Part shown: positions 23,482-29,899 of the stretch, in pieces
Position numbering within the stretch: position 1 is the first letter of the stretch
How the letters are laid out: every line of letters starts with the position of its first letter
Virus record (IMG/VR): IMGVR_UViG_3300009034_000027
Span: 1-64,000 of that record
DNA from: a virus
Strand: one strand, 5' to 3'
DNA: 64,000 nucleotides
Program-made: the position numbers and the translations under genes
Notes under the pieces: generated by a model
Databases searched by the model: none
The model's input: only the letters and a program-made list of their open reading frames with translations
Told to the model about the DNA's origin: nothing

Positions 23482-23648
23482 AGTGCCGAGTGTTCAGTAG
23501 GAAAGAAGTGAAGAGTTGGGAGTCTGAGACTTTCCCTGAGCCAAAATACAAGCCAAAGAAGAAAGCAAAAGGATTGAGAAAGCATATTAGAAAGCAGAAG
23601 GCCGAAGCAAGAGAGAAAAGAACAGCAAGACTACTGGGGATAAAATGA
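23478..23648 (+). CDS. hypothetical basic protein, 56 aa
   Basis: A lysine/arginine-rich ORF (KPKKKAKGLRKHIRKQKAEAREKRTARLLG) with a predicted long helix, suitable for nucleic-acid binding. Both ends show ATGA overlaps with the neighbours, which supports its reality despite its length. Confidence 0.55.
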   Translation: MKCRVFSRKEVKSWESETFPEPKYKPKKKAKGLRKHIRKQKAEAREKRTARLLGIK

Positions 23649-23878
23649 CTTCTTGTGCTACATGTGGGAAGAGAATAGTATACAACAAGAAGAACTGTTG
23701 TGCTCTCTGCTGTTACAAGATTGAAGAAGAGATTAAATTAAGGCGAATCGGCGGGGATGTTTCTTACAGATACTTCAGGGGCAATCCCCTCAGAAAGACG
23801 TTTAAGATAGAGATGAGCAATGAAGAACTGACATGGATAGCTCAAGCGAGAGAATTGGAGAAGAAAACAAATGCCTGA
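23645..23878 (+). CDS. small zinc-finger protein, 77 aa
   Basis: CATCGKR and CCALCCYK near the N-terminus form a likely zinc knuckle. A basic middle and an acidic helix follow. The ATG overlaps the previous stop. Not recognised. Confidence 0.6.
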   Translation: MTSCATCGKRIVYNKKNCCALCCYKIEEEIKLRRIGGDVSYRYFRGNPLRKTFKIEMSNEELTWIAQARELEKKTNA

Positions 23879-24035
23879 TAGCGGTATAATAGATATGACT
23901 GACCCAGAAGCTCTCAGAGAAGCATTGTTCCCTGGCAGGGAAAAGAAAAGTCTTTGCCCTACTGTTCAGAAAGCAATCAAGGCATTAGCAAAGGACATAG
24001 AGAAGGTTGAGAAGGAAGAAGATGAGAGCAAATAG
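23871..24035 (+). CDS. hypothetical small acidic protein, 54 aa
   Basis: ATG at 23871 opens a 54-codon frame (TDPEALREALFPGREKK, then a Lys/Glu helix) ending with TAG at 24033. It overlaps the previous gene by eight bases and the next by 14. Short but consistent with local gene packing. Confidence 0.5.
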   Translation: MPDSGIIDMTDPEALREALFPGREKKSLCPTVQKAIKALAKDIEKVEKEEDESK

Positions 24036-24249
24036 GAAGAAAGAAGCTTGCCCGCGAGAGAGTAGTGTTCAAGCAGATGCGCTCATAACATTGGCTCTCA
24101 GAGAGTTGAACCCAGAAACACTGAAAGAACTATTTGGAGAAACAGTAACAATGGAATCACTGAGCCAAAGACCTATCAGAAAGACAACCAAACAGGAAAG
24201 AGAAAGACTGAAGAAAACAGAGCAAATGATGAGGCAAGAAGAGAGATAA
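24022..24249 (+). CDS. hypothetical helical protein, 75 aa
   Basis: A basic and acidic mixed helical protein (ALITLALRELNPETLKELFGETVTMESL). The ATG at 24022 lies after a GAAGGAAGA purine run. Not recognised. It is the last gene before the 24.3-24.9 kb stretch of uncertain content. Confidence 0.55.
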   Translation: MRANRKKEACPRESSVQADALITLALRELNPETLKELFGETVTMESLSQRPIRKTTKQERERLKKTEQMMRQEER

Positions 24250-24272
24250 CTGGTAAGAGAACAGAAGAACGG

Positions 24273-24301
24273 TTGACTGATTGATTGTATATGTATATAT
24301 G
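24273..24301 (+). promoter_or_regulatory. candidate sigma-70-like promoter
   Basis: TTGACT at 24273-24278 is followed, after a 17-base spacer, by TATATG at 24296-24301; TATATA at 24294-24299 gives a 15-base alternative. This is the best match to a -35/-10 pair noticed in the window. It would start transcription just before the odd 24.3 kb ORF and the downstream SprT-like gene. Confidence 0.5.
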
Positions 24302-24313
24302 TAGGATGTTGAA

Positions 24314-24889
24314 ATGGCTGTTAAGTGGGTTAGAAACGTTATGGTTGGAAAAATGCCTAAAATAACAAAAGCCGTTTTGTTCTCATTGAGCATGTTTGTT
24401 GTTTTTCATCGCCCTACAAGTGTTATCAATGTTGAGAAACTGCCACCCTACAAGCCAACAAAATCAACACCCTCATGTCGGCCAAACAAAAGAACAACGA
24501 AACATTGCCCCAGACGATGTAACGTATATGCGAATAAGTCTAAGCCGATGAATACTTACCCTGCCGAAAAGAAAACTCCCGTGGCGCTAACTCTAATAAA
24601 AGAAGTAAGTAGAAATGACCAAAAGAGAGTTAGGGAGTTTTTGCCTGCCTCAATAAGACACTCGCCAGAATCGCCTTGTAGGTGTTATCATTGTTGGGCT
24701 GTTGCCAATGTCTACACCAAGCATTGTAACACTCTCCCGTTGGCGATTTGCTGGGTTTGTTGTAATGTTTGGGGGAGCGTTGGTTTTGATTCCTGTGATG
24801 TTGAAGGCTGGGTAGAGACCACCCTTGAAAATTCTCATGGCAACTTTTGCCTATTGGCCAACGCCAACTATATTTGCAAAATAAACTGA
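24314..24889 (+). CDS. uncertain ORF of 191 codons with unusual composition
   Basis: The frame is open for 191 codons after the candidate promoter, with AGGA eight bases before the ATG. The product is rich in Cys, Trp, His, Asn and Thr and lacks any recognisable domain, quite unlike its neighbours. Nucleotide content is also different. It may be a foreign gene, a decayed gene with imperfect internal repeats, or a non-coding segment. A second open frame in this stretch (24708-24815) encodes a 35-residue hydrophobic peptide without an SD. Confidence 0.3.
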   Translation: MAVKWVRNVMVGKMPKITKAVLFSLSMFVVFHRPTSVINVEKLPPYKPTKSTPSCRPNKRTTKHCPRRCNVYANKSKPMNTYPAEKKTPVALTLIKEVSRNDQKRVREFLPASIRHSPESPCRCYHCWAVANVYTKHCNTLPLAICWVCCNVWGSVGFDSCDVEGWVETTLENSHGNFCLLANANYICKIN

Positions 24890-24903
24890 GAGGCACTGAG
24901 TTC

Positions 24904-25371
24904 ATGAAAGTTGATATCGAGATAAACAAGAAAGACAGGACGGGCATCATCAAGCCTGCGAGTCTTAATGATGCAACAGATTTGTTTGGGCTCAATGAAC
25001 TGGAACTGCAGTATGCCAAAGAATTATCACCTGTGTTCCTTCGCAGAGAGGATGAAATAAGAGAACCTGCCAAAGCTCCCTCATCATACTCAGCAGAAGG
25101 GATAACAAAATTCGCTCTATCTGTCTTGGACAGCGAGAACTTAGATAATTGGTCTGTTGAATGGACACGCTCTTCAAGTGGCTTCTTCATGAGAAAGTCG
25201 AGAAGAGTTGCAATCCCTGAAAGAATCATAAGAATGTATATCTGGGAAGCCAAAGAGTATGTTCTTCACGAAGTGGCCCATATCCAAACCGAAGAGGATA
25301 GAAAGCATGGGCCAGTGTTCTACAAAGAGTTTGCGCGGCTTGTTACAAAATACATGACTGGGGAAGAGTAA
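24904..25371 (+). CDS. SprT-like zinc metallopeptidase domain protein
   Basis: A 155-residue protein. VLHEVAHIQTEEDRKHGPVFYKEF provides the zinc site: H122, E123 and H126 in HExxH with H135 nearby, followed by the GPxFYxEF pattern of SprT/WLM-type proteases. These cleave proteins, often those bound to DNA. The N-terminal 50 residues are unassigned. ATG at 24904 has GAGAGG upstream; an upstream in-frame ATG at 24847 would add a basic leader overlapping the uncertain ORF. Confidence 0.75.
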   Translation: MKVDIEINKKDRTGIIKPASLNDATDLFGLNELELQYAKELSPVFLRREDEIREPAKAPSSYSAEGITKFALSVLDSENLDNWSVEWTRSSSGFFMRKSRRVAIPERIIRMYIWEAKEYVLHEVAHIQTEEDRKHGPVFYKEFARLVTKYMTGEE

Positions 25372-25372
25372 A

Positions 25373-25879
25373 ATGCTTTTCATTAAGTATATCCTGACCT
25401 ACATAGGATGTAAGCTGGTTAATCCTGTTTGGAGCTTCCCAATCAATCTTGCGATATGGTTGAAGATGTTCTTGTCTCCCAAAAGGTATAGGGAAGTAAA
25501 GGCCCGCATCAAAGAGTTGAGAAAAGTTGTTAAGACACTGAGCGATTTAGACAGGGAGTTAGTGTGCTTCTCCTGGCGAAAAGATAGATGGTTTGATTGG
25601 GTGCCCTGGATTAGTGTCTTTCTCTATCGTTCTGGTAGGGATGACTGCGATGGGGCAGCGACTTTCACATGCTGGCTCGCAAAGCTGGTAGGGCTAACCG
25701 CCAGGAAAGTAACAGTGATAAGCAAGAAGTTCTTTGCCGGGAATCATGCCGTAGCATTAATAAGCGAAACTTACTTGTATTCAAACGGCGTCTGCGTAAT
25801 TAGCAAATGGAATCCGTTAGACAAGTATGTCAAAGGTGGGAATGAATGGAAACAAGAGTTCTACAAGAGGACGGTGTGA
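25373..25879 (+). CDS. transglutaminase-like (papain-fold) protein
   Basis: The 168-residue protein has C92 in RDDCDGAATFTCWLAKLVGL and H125 in GNHAVALI, with Asn residues shortly after (YSNG, KWNP). This Cys-His-Asn/Asp order is typical of transglutaminase-like cysteine peptidases. The N-terminus has hydrophobic stretches and a basic helix, so membrane association is possible. It starts two bases after the SprT-like gene; two peptidases in tandem may act on host or virion proteins. Confidence 0.65.
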   Translation: MLFIKYILTYIGCKLVNPVWSFPINLAIWLKMFLSPKRYREVKARIKELRKVVKTLSDLDRELVCFSWRKDRWFDWVPWISVFLYRSGRDDCDGAATFTCWLAKLVGLTARKVTVISKKFFAGNHAVALISETYLYSNGVCVISKWNPLDKYVKGGNEWKQEFYKRTV

Positions 25880-25890
25880 AGGAGAATGAG

Positions 25891-26091
25891 ATGAATCTGA
25901 AAAATAGGGCTCACTTCCATAAGTCTGATGAAGTATGGGATGGAAGGATTATGCTTGAAGAAGAGGAAAGCAGGAAGTGGAAGCCAATACTGATGTATAA
26001 ACGGTCAGTGCTCTATTGGCTTGTTACTTGTGGAAGCGTGGCTGGGATAGTGGCGCTGATTATCTTGCTTGTAGTGCTAATATCGAGTTGA
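25891..26091 (+). CDS. small tail-anchored membrane protein
   Basis: A 66-residue protein with a soluble charged N-terminus and a C-terminal membrane helix (VLYWLVTCGSVAGIVALIILLVVLI). The ATG at 25891 has AAGGAG five to six bases upstream. The topology resembles tail-anchored effectors. Function unknown. Confidence 0.65.
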   Translation: MNLKNRAHFHKSDEVWDGRIMLEEEESRKWKPILMYKRSVLYWLVTCGSVAGIVALIILLVVLISS

Positions 26092-26095
26092 GAAG

Positions 26096-26305
26096 ATGGG
26101 ATTGATTGAGAAACTTGTTGCGACAATAAACTGGGATGCGTTCAAATACAATCCGAAAGATACTTGCCATTGCGTCTGCGGAGAAACTTATCTCAGTCAT
26201 ACAAAGAGCGTTGTATTTGAGGAAGAAAAAATTACAGTGAGCAAAGAATACTGTCCAGTTTGTGGAAAGCATGATAAACTTGTCAAAGTAGAGAAAGGCG
26301 AGTGA
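26096..26305 (+). CDS. small zinc-ribbon protein, 69 aa
   Basis: CHCVCG and CPVCGKHD form a likely zinc ribbon separated by about 28 residues of beta-like sequence. The stop overlaps the next gene's start. Not otherwise recognised. Confidence 0.65.
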   Translation: MGLIEKLVATINWDAFKYNPKDTCHCVCGETYLSHTKSVVFEEEKITVSKEYCPVCGKHDKLVKVEKGE

Positions 26306-26535
26306 TGGTAGACAAAGTCAACATGAACGTCACTGTAAGCATCGCTGAGATTAAAGAAGGTTTGCCTATATATATAAGGATAAGACAAGGCAAGGTTGCC
26401 CGAACAGAAGTGGTACGGGATGGCATAATGTTAGACAGAGGGCCAAGAGGCTTGCTTTTAGGAATAGAGATAATCAGGAAAGTCAAAGCCAGTGTAGACA
26501 AAGAAGGCGCTGTCCTGATAGATTGTGTAGAGTAA
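26305..26535 (+). CDS. DUF2283-like protein
   Basis: A 76-residue protein with PIYIRIRQGKVARTEVVRDGIMLDRGPRGLLLGIEII, matching the YI-l--gkv--T-----i-lD-d--G-l-GIEil pattern of DUF2283, a small beta-rich family of unknown function found in phages and bacteria. ATG at 26305 (TGATG overlap) has AAAGG upstream; a GTG at 26302 is an alternative. Confidence 0.8.
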   Translation: MVDKVNMNVTVSIAEIKEGLPIYIRIRQGKVARTEVVRDGIMLDRGPRGLLLGIEIIRKVKASVDKEGAVLIDCVE

Positions 26536-26549
26536 GGAGATGGAGGCTT

Positions 26550-26669
26550 GTGGGAACCGATGTTGGCAGAAACAAAGAGACTCGCAAGCGCCCCACCTTC
26601 TGCCTGGGGGTTGGGGTTGGGCTTCGCGCTCGTGGTTCAGCCCTGCCCTTTGATTTGAGAACAGGATGA
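26550..26669 (+). CDS. possible 39-codon ORF in a GC- and G-run-rich spacer
   Basis: GTG at 26550 follows GGAGG and opens a 39-codon frame whose TGA overlaps the terminase ATG in the usual ATGA way. The product is Gly/Arg-rich (RKRPTFCLGVGVGLRARG). The DNA is far more GC-rich than the surroundings, contains three consecutive G-runs at about 26608-26623, and has GGGCT/AGCCC arms. It may instead be a regulatory leader of the terminase gene. A second open frame (ATG at 26540) overlaps it. Confidence 0.3.
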   Translation: MGTDVGRNKETRKRPTFCLGVGVGLRARGSALPFDLRTG

Positions 26670-28318
26670 GTAAAACAAAAAGACAATTTGAGCGATTGAC
26701 CGAAATGGCAATGGAGCTTCTCAATCCTGAAGAAAAGGAAGAGTATGCCCGTCTGTTCGGGGTGAGTAATGCTCAAGAGCTTGTCCAGAAGATGAGCCAT
26801 ACAGAAAAACAACTCGACCGAATGATTAGAAAGCGTTTGAGCAATCCAATTAAGAATAGACTACAGCTCAGAGATTTGTTCTGGGCGATGGCTGATTATG
26901 CTGGTTTGCCGAGAATTCCTGCTGTTGCTGTTTGTCCAAATCATTGCGCCCCGTTTGATGCTGTAAGTGCGCCATTCTTTGGGCATACTACCAACTATCT
27001 CAAGCATGCAAATAGACACGGCTACAAGACAATGGGCGATGCCTTTCTGATGTTTGTTGAGTCTGTAATGTTCAATGGATGTAAATCTAAGATTCTTGGA
27101 GGCTCAGGAACTCAATCCAAGAACGTCTATGAGTATCTCCAAATGTTTGGCGATATTCCTGCTTGTCACGAAAAGACAAAATCGTTGTTTGTCCAAAGAG
27201 CGATATTCAAGAACAGAAGCGAAGTTTCAATTTTGACGCAATCAATGAAATCAGTCAGAGGCCCGCATCCTCAGAAACTCAGATTGGATGAGATTGAAGA
27301 ATTTGATGCTTCTGTTTTTCGAGCTGCTCTTGCTACTACAAGAAGCTTTGGTGGCGTCTCATCGTCAATTGGGATGGGCAGTACTCACCACAAGCGTTCT
27401 GGCATAATGGCTAATTTGCTCAAGGAGCATTTGAAGAGGGGGATTGCTCTCTTCCAATGGTGTATCTTTGAAGTCATGGCTCAATGTACTGAGAAGTCGT
27501 GTCGTATGTGTAAAGAAGTTACCAAGATTGATTATGAGGGCAATGCTATTTCGTTCTATGATTTGTGTCAAGGCAAGGCAAAAAAGAGTAGAGGCTATTA
27601 TTCCTTGAAAGAGGTTTTGGAAAAATTTTATTTGTTATCTTTGGAAGATTTCAAAGCTGAGTGGCTTTGCCAGGCTATCTCTCTTTCAGGCTATGTCTTT
27701 CCTAAGTTTGAGGCGGAAGAGGAAGTGCTTCATGTTACAGAGAGGGCTGAGTACAATCCTAATCTGCCTTTGACAAGAACATGGGATTTTGGATGGAGTG
27801 GTGCGACAGTAATTCTTTGGATTCAGGTTGACGGCAATCGTCAAAAAAGAGTGATTGATGAAGCGTGGTTTGTGATGACTCCTTTGCCTGAAATTGTGAA
27901 AGTTGTGCTCGGCAAGCCTTACCAATCAAGTTCAGGTAGGATTCTGGATTACGGTGACCCTGGTGGTAAAGGGGGCAAAGACAAAATTATTGGTATTGAT
28001 GATATTTCTTACTTGGGCAGTCAAGGTATTGATATTATCTCTAAGGCTTCAGGGATTCCGCAAGGGTTGAGGTTGGTAAATCAGGCTCTTGAGCCAACCA
28101 GCGGAAAAATAGATTTGATAATTCATCCGAGATGCGAACATCTCATTGAGTACATGAAGGATGCAAAGTATCCTGTTGATGCTCAAGGCCAACCAGTCTC
28201 TGAGATTCCAATAAAAGATGGCAAGGAGCACCCTGGTGATGCTTTGAGGTATTGGTTTGTGAATAATGAGGGTACTTCAGTCAAACCAGCTTATGGTGGC
28301 GAAGTCCTGGTGAAGTAA
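26666..28318 (+). CDS. terL: terminase large subunit
   Basis: A 550-residue packaging motor. A deviant Walker A, NRHGYKT, is followed by Walker B LRLDEIEEFD and the coupling motif MGSTHHKRSG. The C-terminal RNase H-like nuclease has TWDFGWSG, a DPGGKGG segment and HPGDALRYW as its acidic positions. It cuts concatemeric DNA and pumps it into the prohead through the portal encoded next. After its TAA the -1 frame stays open to 28485, suggesting a C-terminal extension lost or gained by frameshift. Confidence 0.93.
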   Translation: MSKTKRQFERLTEMAMELLNPEEKEEYARLFGVSNAQELVQKMSHTEKQLDRMIRKRLSNPIKNRLQLRDLFWAMADYAGLPRIPAVAVCPNHCAPFDAVSAPFFGHTTNYLKHANRHGYKTMGDAFLMFVESVMFNGCKSKILGGSGTQSKNVYEYLQMFGDIPACHEKTKSLFVQRAIFKNRSEVSILTQSMKSVRGPHPQKLRLDEIEEFDASVFRAALATTRSFGGVSSSIGMGSTHHKRSGIMANLLKEHLKRGIALFQWCIFEVMAQCTEKSCRMCKEVTKIDYEGNAISFYDLCQGKAKKSRGYYSLKEVLEKFYLLSLEDFKAEWLCQAISLSGYVFPKFEAEEEVLHVTERAEYNPNLPLTRTWDFGWSGATVILWIQVDGNRQKRVIDEAWFVMTPLPEIVKVVLGKPYQSSSGRILDYGDPGGKGGKDKIIGIDDISYLGSQGIDIISKASGIPQGLRLVNQALEPTSGKIDLIIHPRCEHLIEYMKDAKYPVDAQGQPVSEIPIKDGKEHPGDALRYWFVNNEGTSVKPAYGGEVLVK

Positions 28319-28485
28319 TCAAAACAAAAAAGAAAGATGATGATGAAGACGATGAAGTTCTTGTAATACCAGCTGGAAGATTCAAAGATTGGAGCGAACG
28401 CAAAAGGCTGTCTGCTACAGGAACAGGTTTTGGTTTCTTCCGCAATTCGATGCGTAATCAACTCTTGGGAATCGGAAGGGGATGA
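28312..28485 (+). other. open -1 frame after terminase, candidate frameshifted C-terminal extension
   Basis: Starting at the last codons of the terminase, the -1 frame is open for 57 codons to TGA at 28483-28485, one base before the portal ATG. It reads IKTKKKDDDEDDEVLVIPAG followed by a Gly/Phe/Arg segment, which looks coding. It has no ATG, GTG or TTG near its beginning, and no classic slippery heptamer was found at the junction. A single-base indel between the terminase AAG and TAA would fuse the two frames. Confidence 0.45.
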
Positions 28486-28486
28486 G

Positions 28487-29899
28487 ATGGGAGTTCTTAA
28501 TAAAGTCTTGAAAGCTATTGGTCTTCAAAGAATTCCTGAATCTGTTCCTGCTTTGGGTTTTGTAGATAAAGATGACCATCTATTCCGCCAGCTTGGAATC
28601 CCTGAAAAAGACCTCAGCCCGTTTTTGTGGGAGAGACATGAGAAGATAGCATACTATCTGTTTCTTGTCAACCCTCTTTGTTCTCGTATAATTGAACTCA
28701 GCAAAAACTTTACGGTTGGTGAAGGAGTCGCATTTGAAGCCAAAGATTCCAGAGTCCAAAAAGTTCTTCAAGATTTCTGGGATGATGAGATTAACAATAT
28801 GGAGTTGAGACAATTCAATATGGCTTTGGAACTTTCTCTTTCAGGTGAACAGATTATTGTTCCTACTGTAAATAGATTCTCAGGTGGAGTCACAATTGAA
28901 GTTCTGGATAATTTGCAAGTTGAACGAGTTGTGCCTAATAAACAGAACAGGAATGTCCCTGATGAGTTGGTGCTCAAGAGAACATCAGTTGAATCAGAGC
29001 CAACGACGTTGAAGGTGATAGGCAAGGACAGAAATCCTGAGAGTGAGTCGTTTGGACGATTGGTTGGTGAAGCATTCTTCTTTGCTGTGAATAAGATTAC
29101 TAATGCCACTCGCGGGCATAGTGATGTTTTGGCTTTACTTGATTGGATTGAAGGTTATGATGAGTTTTTGTATTCTGAGCTTGAGCGAGCCCAAGCGATG
29201 AAAGCTCATATTTGGGATGTAGAAATCCAAGGTGCCGACAAACCCGCGATTGATGAATTCTTGAAGAGAGTGCCGCCGCCAAAACCTGGTTCTATAAGGG
29301 CTCACAATGAGAAAATCAAATGGCAGCCTCTGACTCCTGACCTCAAGGCGGCTGATGCGACAGCGCAAGCGAGATTGGTTAGGACACATATTTTGTCTGG
29401 GGCAGGGATGCCTGAAACTTGGTTCTCTCAAGGCGATTCTGCTAATAAGGCCACTGCGGGTGAAATGACTTTCCCTGCTCTCAAAGGTTTGGCAACGAGA
29501 CAAAAATTCTTCAAGCATATCATCAGACGGATTTTCCAATTTGTTATTGACCAAGCCGTAATTGCTGGTACTCTTCCAGCTGGAATTGATGAATCATTCT
29601 CAATCAATATACCGACAGTGGAAAGAAATTTGGTTGAGAAATCGCAAGTGCTAACTGGGATTACTCAATCAATGATGATTGCGAGAGAGAACGCTTGGAT
29701 TTCTGATGCGGAAGCAAAGATAGTTTATCAGCACTTCCTGAATCAGTTGGGAGTAGAGCTTTCAAGATACAGACAAGAAACTGGGAAGCCGAAGCCTGAA
29801 GATGTACTGACTCCTGAAGGAAAAGATAAACCAGGCTTGGTAGAAGATTATCTTTGGGCGATGGATAAATTCAAGGAGAGAGTGGCTGGAGTAGCTTAA
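28487..29899 (+). CDS. portal protein
   Basis: A 470-residue protein in the standard slot between terminase and MuF. It has portal-like features: an N-terminal stretch describing the wing (LVNPLCSRIIELSKNFTVGEGV), LSGEQIIVPTVN, the later PETWFSQGDSANKATAGEMTFPALKGL, and a C-terminal helical region. Portals form a dodecameric ring at one capsid vertex for DNA entry and exit. ATG at 28487 has AAGGGG five bases upstream; an in-frame TTG at 28430 would only add residues read through the preceding frame. The stop overlaps the MuF start. Confidence 0.88.
   Translation: MGVLNKVLKAIGLQRIPESVPALGFVDKDDHLFRQLGIPEKDLSPFLWERHEKIAYYLFLVNPLCSRIIELSKNFTVGEGVAFEAKDSRVQKVLQDFWDDEINNMELRQFNMALELSLSGEQIIVPTVNRFSGGVTIEVLDNLQVERVVPNKQNRNVPDELVLKRTSVESEPTTLKVIGKDRNPESESFGRLVGEAFFFAVNKITNATRGHSDVLALLDWIEGYDEFLYSELERAQAMKAHIWDVEIQGADKPAIDEFLKRVPPPKPGSIRAHNEKIKWQPLTPDLKAADATAQARLVRTHILSGAGMPETWFSQGDSANKATAGEMTFPALKGLATRQKFFKHIIRRIFQFVIDQAVIAGTLPAGIDESFSINIPTVERNLVEKSQVLTGITQSMMIARENAWISDAEAKIVYQHFLNQLGVELSRYRQETGKPKPEDVLTPEGKDKPGLVEDYLWAMDKFKERVAGVA

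Noticed and set aside
24630-25253. A 207-codon open frame on the minus strand
   Set aside because: It is antisense to the well-supported SprT-like gene, lacks an SD and has a low-complexity product. All supported genes are on the + strand.
26585-26660. Possible tRNA in the GC-rich island (GGTTCAGCCC-like segment)
   Set aside because: No acceptor stem or anticodon arm can be folded around it.
28322-28335. A AAA AAG-type run after the terminase as a frameshift site
   Set aside because: It lies beyond the terminase stop and is in phase only with the -1 frame, so it cannot move ribosomes from the terminase into that frame.
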